DNA of 46,107 nucleotides, taken from assembly GCA_016195915.1 (NCBI GenBank), contig JACPYS010000066.1:1-46107 (forward strand), read 5' to 3'. Positions 15,163 to 22,632 of this stretch are shown here, in pieces. The notes below the pieces were generated by a model, which was given only the letters and a program-made list of their open reading frames with translations, was not told where the DNA came from and ran no database searches. Position 1 is the stretch's first letter. Every line of letters starts with the position of its first letter. A program made the position numbers and the translations under genes. The stretch is from Betaproteobacteria bacterium (lineage in GTDB: Bacteria > Pseudomonadota > Gammaproteobacteria > Burkholderiales > SG8-39).

Positions 15163-15187
15163 CCGAAGTTCGGGCGATAATACGCAT

Positions 15188-15580
15188 ATGAACAAAGAAC
15201 AGTCCACCCCAGAGCAGCAAACCGTGGTGCCCGCCGCTGAAGGACAGCGAGCAGAGGCGCAGCCCCTCGAATCCAGAGCACCCGAAGCCCAGCCCGCCGA
15301 TCCGCGCCGAAGGTTGCGCGAATTGCTCGCCATCCACGATCGCGATCGCAGCGATGCGATCTGGGACGAGATCATCGGGCTCGAAATCGAACTGGCGCCG
15401 GCGAATCGCGCGCCGCCGGCGCAGGGCGATCCAGGCCGCCGGCCGGAACCCGGGCGGCGCATGGAGCCGGGCCGGCGTCCGGAGCAGGGACGGCGGCACG
15501 ATCCGGCCTCCGGAGCCAAGCCGGGCAAGCGATTCTTCAGGAAACCGAGGCGCGGTCCGGGAGGGCCGCCGAAGGTCTGA
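15188..15580 (+). CDS. Short Pro/Arg-rich protein, probably disordered
   Basis: 130 residues with a central helical stretch, RRRLRELLAIHDRDRSDAIW then DEIIGLEIELAP, between low-complexity tails. The C-terminal tail repeats PGRRPEPGRRMEPGRRPEQG and ends RRGPGGPPKV, so it is strongly basic and may bind nucleic acid or membranes. ATG at 15188 is near the upstream stop; the ribosome site is poor. No family recognised. The next gene starts eight bases after its stop. Confidence 0.6.
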   Translation: MNKEQSTPEQQTVVPAAEGQRAEAQPLESRAPEAQPADPRRRLRELLAIHDRDRSDAIWDEIIGLEIELAPANRAPPAQGDPGRRPEPGRRMEPGRRPEQGRRHDPASGAKPGKRFFRKPRRGPGGPPKV

Positions 15581-15587
15581 CAGCGGC

Positions 15588-16064
15588 ATGCCGGGCTCTG
15601 CGAAGTTCATCCGGACCTCGCTATGGGTGGCGTTGGCGGTGGCCGTCGCACTTCTAGGCTTGACAGCCTGGTCCAACGATTTCATCACGCTCCAGGGCGA
15701 GCGCACCGTGTATTCCGCGGTGTGCCAGCAGGGCGTCTGGGTCGGAGATCGGTGCACCGGAGTACTCGCGGCGGGGGATCGCTACCGGTTCCGCGCGCTC
15801 AAGCCGCGCGGCGAGGTGTTCTTCTGGATCTCAGGCTCTCCCGAGCGCTCGGGAAGATTCACCGAGTGCGTGATCACCGACGGCAGAAACTGGACGTGCA
15901 AGGCAAACGCCGATGCGCCCCGGTCGATCACGCTCCAGTTGTCGGGAGGCCGCCCGGTGATCGACCCTGCGGCAAATACCCGGCAGTTTCACGCGGTGTC
16001 CAAGATCCGGTGGGTGCTGCTGAAATACGGCTTGTCTTTCGGCGATAGGGCGGCCGCACCCTGA
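15588..16064 (+). CDS. Membrane-anchored protein of unknown function
   Basis: 158 residues. One hydrophobic segment (about 11-28, SLWVALAVAVALLGLTAW) serves as signal anchor, followed by an extracytoplasmic domain with four cysteines (in AVCQQG, DRCTG, TECVI and WTCKAN) that could form two disulfides. ATG at 15588 is eight bases downstream of the previous stop, so the two are probably co-transcribed. No named family recognised. Confidence 0.65.
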   Translation: MPGSAKFIRTSLWVALAVAVALLGLTAWSNDFITLQGERTVYSAVCQQGVWVGDRCTGVLAAGDRYRFRALKPRGEVFFWISGSPERSGRFTECVITDGRNWTCKANADAPRSITLQLSGGRPVIDPAANTRQFHAVSKIRWVLLKYGLSFGDRAAAP

Positions 16065-16075
16065 ACCGCTGTACT

Positions 16076-16092
16076 CCGGCAACCGGTGCCGG
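16076..16092 (+). terminator. Weak terminator-like hairpin
   Basis: CCGGCA-ACCGG-TGCCGG followed by TTTCGG, between the membrane-anchored unknown and iorA. The stem is short and there is no real T-run. Confidence 0.35.
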
Positions 16093-16172
16093 TTTCGGAA
16101 ACATTTAACGTAGATCAAATACACCCGGCCCGGCCCCGGTAGCATGCCCCCGTTCCTACGGAGGGGGACGGA

Positions 16173-17996
16173 ATGCGCACGGAACCGAACGCCATCAGCC
16201 ACGCCGGCGGAAATTCGCTCGAAATCCGGCCGCTGACCGGCAACGAAGCCATCGCACGGGGTGCCTGGGAAGCAGGGGTCAAGGTGGCTGCGGCCTACCC
16301 CGGCACGCCGAGCACCGAGATCATGGAAAGCCTCGCCGGCTACCCGGCCGAGGACTTGCACGCCCAGTGGTCGACCAACGAAAAGGTCGCGCTCGACGTT
16401 GCGATTGGCGCATCCTTTGCGGGCCGGCGCGCGCTCGCTGCGATGAAACACGTGGGCCTGAACGTCGCGGCGGACGCCTTCATGTCCGTGACCTACATCG
16501 GCGCCCACGGCGGGCTGGTGATCGTGGTCTCCGACGATCCGGGCATACACAGCTCGCAGAACGAGCAGGACACGCGCCTCTACGGCGTGCTCGCGACGGT
16601 GCCGGTCCTCGAACCGAGCGATGCGCAGGAGGCGCTCGACATGACGCGCCTCGCGTTCGAGCTCTCCGAGCAGTTCGATACGCCGGTGATCGTGCGCACG
16701 ACCACCCGGCTGTCGCACACGCGCAGCGCGGTGGTCCTCGGGCCGCGCATCGAGGCGGCGGCACGCGGATTCTCCGACAAGCCCTCCAAGAACGTAATGA
16801 TCCCGGCCCATGCGCGGCTGCGGCACCCCGCACTCCTGGTACGCGAGGAAAAGCTCAAGGAATACCTGGAGTCCGCGCCGATACAGCGTTGGGAAAAAAG
16901 CGGCGTCGACTTCGGCGTGATCACGGCGGGCACCTGCTATACCTACGTGCGGGAGGTGTTGCCCGAGGCGAACGTATTGAAGCTGGGCGCTTCCTGGCCG
17001 CTGCCGGAAAAACTGATCGAGCGGTTTTGCGCCTCCGTGCACCGCGTCTACGTGGTCGAGGAACTCGAACCGGTGATCGAAAAGGAGGTGCGCTCGCTCG
17101 GCATCCAGGCGATCGGCAAGGCGCTGTTCCCGCGCCTCGGAGAACTCTCGCCCGAACTGGTGCGCGCCGGATTCGAAACAGCGGGAATTCTCGAGGCGCG
17201 GCCCACGGCCGCCCCGTGGACGCCGGAGCCAATGGCGCGTCCGCCGGTGCTGTGCGCGGGTTGCCCCCACATGACCAGCTTCAACGCGCTGCGCACGGTC
17301 GTCGACGCCCGCGTCGCGGGCGACATAGGCTGCTATACGTTGAGCTGCCTCGATCCGCTGCGCGGAATCGATACCTGCGTATCGATGGGATCGTCGATCG
17401 GCAACGCCATCGGCATGTCCAAGGCCGGTGAGTCCAAGCCGGTGATCGCGACGATTGGCGACTCGACCTTCCTGCATGCGGGCCTTCCCGGGCTCATCGA
17501 TGCGGTCTACAACCAGGCCAACATCACGGTGATCCTGCTCGACAACCACATCACTGCGATGACCGGCGGGCAGGACCACCCGGGCACGGGCAGGACGCTG
17601 CGCCGCGAGCCGACGCACCAGGTCGATTACGAGACGCTGGTGCGCGCGGTAGGAGTGCAATGGGTGCGCACGGTAGATTCCTACGACGTGGCGGCCATGT
17701 ATCAGACCCTGCGCGAAGCGGTCGCGCACAAGGGGGTCTCGGTGATCATCTCCAACCGCCCCTGCGTGCTGGACCCGGTCAAGATCAAGGGGCCGCCGCT
17801 CGAGGTGGTGGCGAAGGACTGTAACGCGTGCCAGTCGTGCATGAACCTGGGCTGCCCGGCGCTCACCTGGAGCGAACAGTGGTACGAGGGGCGGCACAAG
17901 GTGAAAATCGACGCTTCGCTGTGCATCGGCTGCACGCTGTGCGCCCAGGTGTGCGCCATGGATTGCATCAAGATGCCCGTCGCGGTGGTGCAGTGA
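16173..17996 (+). CDS. iorA: Indolepyruvate:ferredoxin oxidoreductase, alpha subunit
   Basis: Oxidatively decarboxylates aryl-pyruvates to the acyl-CoA with thiamine diphosphate, passing electrons to ferredoxin. The 607-residue chain has the pyrimidine-binding domain first (AAYPGTPSTEIMESLA), then the TPP domain with CAGCPHM and GDSTFLHAGLPGLIDAVYNQ, then an iron-sulfur tail with CNACQSCMNLGC and CIGCTLCAQVCAMDC ligand sets. Length and order fit IorA. ATG at 16173 follows GGAGGGGGACGG. Its stop overlaps the iorB start (GTGA). Such enzymes serve aromatic amino acid fermentation or anaerobic phenylacetate-type metabolism and are usually oxygen-sensitive. Confidence 0.92.
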   Translation: MRTEPNAISHAGGNSLEIRPLTGNEAIARGAWEAGVKVAAAYPGTPSTEIMESLAGYPAEDLHAQWSTNEKVALDVAIGASFAGRRALAAMKHVGLNVAADAFMSVTYIGAHGGLVIVVSDDPGIHSSQNEQDTRLYGVLATVPVLEPSDAQEALDMTRLAFELSEQFDTPVIVRTTTRLSHTRSAVVLGPRIEAAARGFSDKPSKNVMIPAHARLRHPALLVREEKLKEYLESAPIQRWEKSGVDFGVITAGTCYTYVREVLPEANVLKLGASWPLPEKLIERFCASVHRVYVVEELEPVIEKEVRSLGIQAIGKALFPRLGELSPELVRAGFETAGILEARPTAAPWTPEPMARPPVLCAGCPHMTSFNALRTVVDARVAGDIGCYTLSCLDPLRGIDTCVSMGSSIGNAIGMSKAGESKPVIATIGDSTFLHAGLPGLIDAVYNQANITVILLDNHITAMTGGQDHPGTGRTLRREPTHQVDYETLVRAVGVQWVRTVDSYDVAAMYQTLREAVAHKGVSVIISNRPCVLDPVKIKGPPLEVVAKDCNACQSCMNLGCPALTWSEQWYEGRHKVKIDASLCIGCTLCAQVCAMDCIKMPVAVVQ

Positions 17997-18931
17997 GCCT
18001 CGCGAGCGAGGTCGCGGAGAGTTCTCAGCATAGCGGCGGCGCTGCGGCGCGCGGCTCGCGCGAGCCGGTCAACGTGCTCATCGTCGGCGTGGGCGGGCAG
18101 GGCGTGATCATGGTCTCGAAGGTCCTCGCGTCGCTGTGCCAGGCGCACGGGCTGCAGGTCAAGCAGAGCGAGGTGCACGGCATGGCCAAGCGCGGCGGTT
18201 CGGTGTTCAGCCACGTGCGCTTCGGCAAGCAGGTGTGGTCGCCGACGATACCGAAGGGCGACGTGGACATCCTCCTCGCACTCGAATGGGCCGAAGGCCT
18301 GCGCTGGCTGCCGCAGCTTCGTGCCGAAACCGGCATCTTCATCTGCGACACCAAGCGCATCGTGCCGCCGTTTGCCTGCCTGAACCGGCGCCAGGGCGCG
18401 CCCATGCGCTATTCGCGCGAGACACCCGCCGAAGTCATCGCGCACGTCGCCGAGGCCTACGCCGTCGATGCCACGCGCATGGCCGACGAACTCGGCAACG
18501 AGCGCGCCGCCAATACGGTGCTGGTCGGCGCACTGTCGACGGCAATGGAGTTCCCGCTGGCAGATTGGGAGCGCGTGCTCGCCGAGTTCGTTCCGCGCAA
18601 GACCGTCGGCGTCAACCTCGAAGCATTTCGCCTCGGGCGTTCGTGGATCGAGGAAGCGCGCCGGACCGCGCCCGACACGTCGGATCCGCAAGGCCAGGGC
18701 CTGGCTGCCGCGGTTGTTCCCTCGACCGTGCGCGTCGAGATCGAGGCGCAGTGGTGCAAGAGTTGCGACATCTGCGTGAAGCTGTGCCCGGAGCGTTGCC
18801 TGCGCCTGAACTCGGAGCGCATCGCCGAGTTGACCGATCCCGCGAAATGCACCGGTTGCCGCCTGTGCGAGTGGCTATGCCCGGATTTCGCCATCCGCGT
18901 GCATTTGCAACCCGCCGCGGCAGTCGCATGA
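17993..18931 (+). CDS. iorB: IorB-like gamma subunit fused to a 2[4Fe-4S] ferredoxin
   Basis: 312 residues. The first ~200 form the gamma-type catalytic domain (VGVGGQGVIMVSKVLASLCQ, SEVHGMAKRGGSVFSHVRFG). The last ~70 add a bacterial ferredoxin with CKSCDICVKLCPERC and CTGCRLCEWLCPDF. Ordinary IorB is about 200 residues, so the ferredoxin extension is the notable part; it resembles the delta subunit missing from the Kor-like genes downstream. GTG at 17993 overlaps the iorA stop. Fourteen bases separate it from the next gene. Confidence 0.88.
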   Translation: MSLASEVAESSQHSGGAAARGSREPVNVLIVGVGGQGVIMVSKVLASLCQAHGLQVKQSEVHGMAKRGGSVFSHVRFGKQVWSPTIPKGDVDILLALEWAEGLRWLPQLRAETGIFICDTKRIVPPFACLNRRQGAPMRYSRETPAEVIAHVAEAYAVDATRMADELGNERAANTVLVGALSTAMEFPLADWERVLAEFVPRKTVGVNLEAFRLGRSWIEEARRTAPDTSDPQGQGLAAAVVPSTVRVEIEAQWCKSCDICVKLCPERCLRLNSERIAELTDPAKCTGCRLCEWLCPDFAIRVHLQPAAAVA

Positions 18932-18944
18932 GGGAGGCCCAAAC

Positions 18945-20105
18945 ATGAGCATCGCAACCGTCGCCGTGGAACCGGCCGCTTCGAACCTGCGCCTGCTCTC
19001 CGGCAATCATGCCTGCGCGCTCGGCGCCATCGCGGCCGGCTGCCGATTCTTCGCGGGCTATCCGATCACGCCGTCGTCGGAAATCGCCGAGCGCCTCTCG
19101 CGCGAATTGCCCAGAGTCGATGGCGTGTTCATCCAGATGGAGGACGAGATCGCCTCGATCGCGGCCGTCATCGGCGCCTCCATGGGCGGGGCGAAGGCGA
19201 TGACCGCGACCAGCGGGCCGGGCTTTTCGCTCAAGCAGGAGAACCTCGGCTACGCCGCGCTCGCCGAGATTCCCTGCGTGATTGTCAACGTGATGCGCGG
19301 CGGTCCCTCGACCGGCATGCCGACACGGCCAGCGCAGGGCGACATCATGCAGGCGCGCTGGGGCAGCCACGGGGACTTTCCCGTCATCGTGCTCGCGCCC
19401 GGATCGGTACGCGAAATCTACGAGGAAACGATTCGCGCCTTCGCCCTGGCGGAAACTTATCGCACCCCGGTCACGGTACTCTACGACCAGTCGATCGCGC
19501 AGTTGCTCGAGACCGTGGAGTTGAAGCAGCCCGGCGCGCCGGTGGAGCGCAAGTGGGCCAGCGGACCGCCTGAGAAATACCAGCCGTACGCGCCGCTCGA
19601 CAACGGCGTTCCCGCGATGGCGCGCCCCGGTGACGGCTATCGCAGCCACACCACCGGACTGACGCACGCCGAAAACGGCTTTCCGACCCAGACGCCCGAG
19701 GTGGTGGAGCGCAATATCGGGCGCCTGCTCGGCAAGCTGGAACGCCACCGCGCGGCGATCGAGTCGTTTCAGACATTGCGTTGCGAGGATGCCGACGTCG
19801 TCGTGGTTGCTGTGGGGATCAGCGCCCGCGCCGCCGGCAGCGCCGTCGCGGCTTGCCGCGCAAAGGGCATACGTGCGGGGATGTTCCGCCCGATCACCTT
19901 GTGGCCGTTTCCGGAGGAAGCTTTGCGGCGCGCCGCATCCGGCGCGCGCGCTGTGCTCGTGCCCGAAATGAACGCAGGCCAGATGCGTCTCGAAGTCGAA
20001 CGCGTGCTTGGCCGCGATGTGCGCATCGAGGGACTCCACAAGATCAGCGGCGACCCCATCGATCCGGCGGCGATCACCGCGCGCATCGAGGCGCTGTGCA
20101 TATGA
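18945..20105 (+). CDS. korA: 2-oxoacid:ferredoxin oxidoreductase, alpha subunit (KorA-like)
   Basis: 386 residues, alpha subunit of a 2-oxoacid:acceptor oxidoreductase. It carries LLSGNHACALGAIAAGCRFF, the YPITPSSEIAERLS motif, IQMEDEIASIAAVIGASMGG, and TATSGPGFSLKQENLGYA; RGGPSTGMPTRPAQGD is the substrate-side signature of the KorA/VorA group. GGAGG lies upstream of the ATG. It ends overlapping the beta subunit by ATGA. The choice between 2-oxoglutarate, branched-chain or aryl 2-oxoacids cannot be made from sequence alone, so the symbol is provisional. Confidence 0.85.
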   Translation: MSIATVAVEPAASNLRLLSGNHACALGAIAAGCRFFAGYPITPSSEIAERLSRELPRVDGVFIQMEDEIASIAAVIGASMGGAKAMTATSGPGFSLKQENLGYAALAEIPCVIVNVMRGGPSTGMPTRPAQGDIMQARWGSHGDFPVIVLAPGSVREIYEETIRAFALAETYRTPVTVLYDQSIAQLLETVELKQPGAPVERKWASGPPEKYQPYAPLDNGVPAMARPGDGYRSHTTGLTHAENGFPTQTPEVVERNIGRLLGKLERHRAAIESFQTLRCEDADVVVVAVGISARAAGSAVAACRAKGIRAGMFRPITLWPFPEEALRRAASGARAVLVPEMNAGQMRLEVERVLGRDVRIEGLHKISGDPIDPAAITARIEALCI

Positions 20106-20980
20106 ATGACCCGATCGTCTTGGAGGGCAACGCCGCCGTCGAAGAATTCGACGTGCGCAAGTACATCCGCCTGCAGATGATGCCGCACTTCCTGTGCCCG
20201 GGCTGCGGGCATGGGATTGCCTTGCGCGCGCTGCTGTGGGCAGTGCACGAACTCGGCATCGACAAGGACCGCCTCGCGGTGGTGTCGGGAATCGGTTGCG
20301 CTGGCCGGTTATCGGCCTACATCGATGCCAACACGTTTCACGTGACGCACGGCCGCCCGCTGGCGTTCGCCAGCGGGCTCGCGCTTGTTCGACCGGACCT
20401 GCACGTAGTGGTCATTACCGGTGACGGCGATTGTCTCGCGATCGGCGGAAACCATTTCATCCACACCTGCCGGCGCAACCTGAAGCTCACCTGCCTGATG
20501 CTCAACAACGAGGTGTATGGCATGACCGGTGGTCAGGTTTCGCCGACGACCTCGGAGACACGCATCACCACCACCACGCAACTGGGCAACGCCGAGCCGC
20601 ATTTCGATGCCTGTGCGCTGGCGGCGGCAGCCGGCGCAGGGTTTGTAGGCCGCGAAGTGACCCACCACGTGCCAAAGCTCAAGGACGTGATGCGGGCCGC
20701 CCTCGAGCACCCTGGATTCGCGTTCGTAGAGGTGATGTCCGATTGCACGGAGATCTTCGGCCGCAAGAACGACATGGGCTCATCCCCGGAAATGATCCTG
20801 CGCCAGAAGAGCGAGATCCGGCCCAGTGCGTACCGCGACACGGTGGAGACGCCGTTCCGGCCCAACACGCTGCCGACCGGCGTGTTGATGTGCAATGAGC
20901 GCCCTGAATATGGCGCGGCCTATCGCCAATATGCCCAGACGGTCAAGTCCGCGGGCGACGGGAAGCAGAAACGTGGCTGA
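20102..20980 (+). CDS. korB: 2-oxoacid:ferredoxin oxidoreductase, beta subunit (KorB-like)
   Basis: 292-residue TPP-binding subunit. FLCPGCGHGIALRAL provides cluster/TPP-proximal cysteines, and ITGDGDCLAIGGNHFIHTCR is the TPP/Mg-binding GDGD motif, followed by NNEVYGMTGGQVSPTT. ATG at 20102 is inside the stop of the alpha gene, so translation is coupled. The C-terminus passes eight bases into the gamma gene if the GTG at 20973 is used. Confidence 0.88.
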   Translation: MNDPIVLEGNAAVEEFDVRKYIRLQMMPHFLCPGCGHGIALRALLWAVHELGIDKDRLAVVSGIGCAGRLSAYIDANTFHVTHGRPLAFASGLALVRPDLHVVVITGDGDCLAIGGNHFIHTCRRNLKLTCLMLNNEVYGMTGGQVSPTTSETRITTTTQLGNAEPHFDACALAAAAGAGFVGREVTHHVPKLKDVMRAALEHPGFAFVEVMSDCTEIFGRKNDMGSSPEMILRQKSEIRPSAYRDTVETPFRPNTLPTGVLMCNERPEYGAAYRQYAQTVKSAGDGKQKRG

Positions 20981-21563
20981 GCGACAGGACGGGAATGCGG
21001 GCCGCATGGAGATCCGGCTCGGCGGCACCGGCGGCCAGGGGCTGATCCTGAGTGCGAAGATGCTCGCCGATGCGCTGGCGCGGGGCGGCAGGCGCGTGGC
21101 GCAATCGCAGACCTATGAGCCGACCTCGCGCGGCGGTTTCTGCCATTCCGATCTGGTCGTGTCTCACGTGGAAGTCGATTACCCGCTCGCCACGGCGATC
21201 GATTACCTCGTGCTGCTCGACCGGATCGCGCTCAAGCCCTCGCTGCCGCTCGCCAAGCCCGGCGCGCTGGTGATTGCCGATACACGACTGTGCCCCGAAC
21301 TACCCGAAGGGAAATACACCGGCTGCAGCCTCGCCCTGAGCCGCACCGCCATCGACCTGGGTAGCGAGCGGGTCACCAACATCGTCGCGCTGGGCGCGCT
21401 GGTGGCGTTGACCGGCGTCTGCGAACGCGCGGCCCTCGAGCGTGCAGTGCGGGCCGATACGCCGCGCAGCTTCCTCGATCTCAACCTGGAGGCGCTGGAA
21501 GCGGGATTCAGGCTGGGCACGGAACAATCTGTGCGCCGCGTTGCGTCGCCAGCGCCCGCCTGA
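20973..21563 (+). CDS. korC: 2-oxoacid:ferredoxin oxidoreductase, gamma subunit (KorC-like)
   Basis: 196 residues with the gamma-subunit start MEIRLGGTGGQGLILSAKML, the QTYEPTSRGGFCHSDLVVS segment and NIVALGALVALTGVC. It is paralogous to the catalytic domain of the iorB product. GTG at 20973 keeps the overlap pattern of the operon; ATG at 21006 is an alternative that begins directly at the conserved domain. No separate ferredoxin-type delta subunit follows, so electron exit may go through the ferredoxin domain of the upstream IorB fusion. Confidence 0.85.
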   Translation: MAERQDGNAGRMEIRLGGTGGQGLILSAKMLADALARGGRRVAQSQTYEPTSRGGFCHSDLVVSHVEVDYPLATAIDYLVLLDRIALKPSLPLAKPGALVIADTRLCPELPEGKYTGCSLALSRTAIDLGSERVTNIVALGALVALTGVCERAALERAVRADTPRSFLDLNLEALEAGFRLGTEQSVRRVASPAPA

Positions 21564-21567
21564 TCTT

Positions 21568-21586
21568 GTTCGCGTTGAACGCGAAC
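21568..21586. repeat. Perfect palindrome after the oxidoreductase operon
   Basis: GTTCGCGTT-G-AACGCGAAC, a 9+9 inverted repeat five bases after the korC stop. It may help end transcription or be a protein-binding site; no T-run follows. Confidence 0.4.
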
Positions 21587-21638
21587 CCGATGCTGCGGCA
21601 CCGGGCCTGCGATCGTGTTCCGTCGCAAGCCGCCTGGT

Positions 21639-21659
21639 AGTATTATGTTTCGTAATACT
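21639..21659. promoter_or_regulatory. Inverted-repeat operator of the VapBC-type pair
   Basis: AGTATTA-N7-TAATACT lies 18 bases upstream of the antitoxin ATG. A spaced AT-rich dyad here is the expected binding site for a ribbon-helix-helix antitoxin that represses its own operon. Confidence 0.6.
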
Positions 21660-21677
21660 GACTGGATTGGATCTGCC

Positions 21678-21929
21678 ATGACCTTGACCGTCAAACTGGA
21701 ACCCGCCCTGGAAGCGTTGATTGCCGCGCGCTGCCGCGCCGAGGGCAGTACCAAGAGCGCGATCGTTCACGCGGCCCTGCGCGCGTACCTCGAGCGCAAC
21801 CCGAAGTCCGCGTTCGAACTGGGCGAGGAGGTTTTTGGCAAACGCGGTAGCGGCAGGTCCGACCTTTCCGGGCGCCGTCACGACTATTACGCCGAGCTTG
21901 CGCATGCGAAACGGCGTAGTCGTCGATAG
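21678..21929 (+). CDS. Ribbon-helix-helix antitoxin
   Basis: 83 residues. MTLTVKLEPALEALIAARCR gives the DNA-binding strand and first helix, and STKSAIVHAALRAYLERN the second helix of a CopG/Arc-type fold. The C-terminal tail (FGKRGSGRSDLSGRRHDYYA) is the flexible toxin-neutralising part. The ATG at 21678 leaves the operator upstream and the toxin gene overlapping its last 26 bases. A standard VapB-type antitoxin by context and fold. Confidence 0.85.
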   Translation: MTLTVKLEPALEALIAARCRAEGSTKSAIVHAALRAYLERNPKSAFELGEEVFGKRGSGRSDLSGRRHDYYAELAHAKRRSRR

Positions 21930-22365
21930 CGGGCCGCTGCTCGCGCTTTTTGACCGGGACGATGCTCATCATGCGCGTGTCCGGCAGGCTCTCGAGCGCA
22001 ATCAGGGACTTCGTCTGCTGACGACCTGGCCGGTCCTGACGGAAACCTCGGCGCTGCTTGCGTCGCGGGTAGGCAAAGACACCGAAATCGAATTTCTCGA
22101 TTGGGTGGCCGCGGGCGGAATGACAGTGGTTCCTCTGGATAATGCCGATCTCGATGCAATGATCGGGCTGTTGCGCAAGTACCGCGATTTGCCGTTTGAT
22201 TTCGCCGACACCAGCGTGGCGGCGCTTGCGGCCTCCCTGGGCGTGAATCGGGTGCTTTCGGTGGACAGGGACTTCGAGGTCTACCGGGCTGCAGGCGGAA
22301 GGCCGTTGCAAAACCTGTTGACGCTGCCGCTGACGCGGCGGTACAGCCGTCGGCGAGTTCCGTAG
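21904..22365 (+). CDS. PIN-domain toxin (VapC-like ribonuclease)
   Basis: 153 residues. The acidic catalytic quartet is complete: Asp8 (VVDSGPLLALFD), Glu47 (LTETSALL), Asp102 (FADTSVAALAA) and Asp121/Asp123 (SVDRDF). Such proteins cut RNA when freed from their antitoxin. The ATG at 21904 lies inside the antitoxin gene in another frame, giving translational coupling. Unlike the two broken PIN genes at 8.9 and 11.1 kb this one is intact, and it is not closely related to them. Confidence 0.87.
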   Translation: MRNGVVVDSGPLLALFDRDDAHHARVRQALERNQGLRLLTTWPVLTETSALLASRVGKDTEIEFLDWVAAGGMTVVPLDNADLDAMIGLLRKYRDLPFDFADTSVAALAASLGVNRVLSVDRDFEVYRAAGGRPLQNLLTLPLTRRYSRRRVP

Positions 22366-22517
22366 GGGGCCGTTCCGATGCGGTTGCGCCGCTCACGGAG
22401 CGAAAGTGCCGCTTGGCGGGTGCCGGACGGCGCAGCCGCGCGCAGGTCTACGCGTTCGACAGCGGCGTGGAAAGGGGTGAATCAACTGAGCGTTGCAATG
22501 CGTGAAAGTAGCCCGAT

Positions 22518-22627
22518 GTTTCCTTCATCTCGAACGATCCTCGAGTTTGAAGGAAACTGTTATCTAACATATTGATATTAAGTCGTGTTTCCTTCAATAT
22601 TCAAAGATGAGGACGTTTGAAGGAAAC
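22518..22627. repeat. Four alternating TGAAGGAAAC repeats in a leader region
   Basis: The 10-mer occurs four times in alternating orientation: GTTTCCTTCA at 22518-22527, TGAAGGAAAC at 22548-22557, GTTTCCTTCA at 22587-22596 and TGAAGGAAAC at 22618-22627. Copies 1 and 2 can pair into a stem extended by an inner CTCGA/TCGAG; copies 3 and 4 form an 11-bp stem. Copies 2 and 3 can pair instead. The last copy contains the AAGGA ribosome site of the nucleotidyltransferase, so the 3:4 stem would hide it. The units could equally be paired protein-binding sites. Confidence 0.8.
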
Positions 22628-22632
22628 GGCAA

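Noticed and set aside
15420-15530. Short tandem repeats in the Pro/Arg-rich gene as a CRISPR or minisatellite
   Set aside because: The repetition is at the amino acid level (PGRRPEP-like units) inside a reading frame, irregular in length, with no spacers.
16100-16130. Possible FNR box upstream of iorA (TTAACGTAGATCAA)
   Set aside because: Only the right half-site is perfect and the left half matches two of five bases; too weak to call, though anaerobic control would make sense.
15831-17897. A 688-codon minus-strand frame opposite iorA
   Set aside because: Antisense shadow: Arg/His-rich, no motifs, no ribosome site, fully covering an unambiguous gene.
22378-22575. A 65-codon frame upstream of the nucleotidyltransferase as an antitoxin
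   Set aside because: Composition is Arg/Ser-rich without helix-turn-helix features and it runs through the first repeat pair; no support beyond being open.
22366-22632. An AbiEi-type antitoxin partner for the nucleotidyltransferase
   Set aside because: None of the frames in this gap shows the expected winged-helix sequence, so the gene appears to stand alone.
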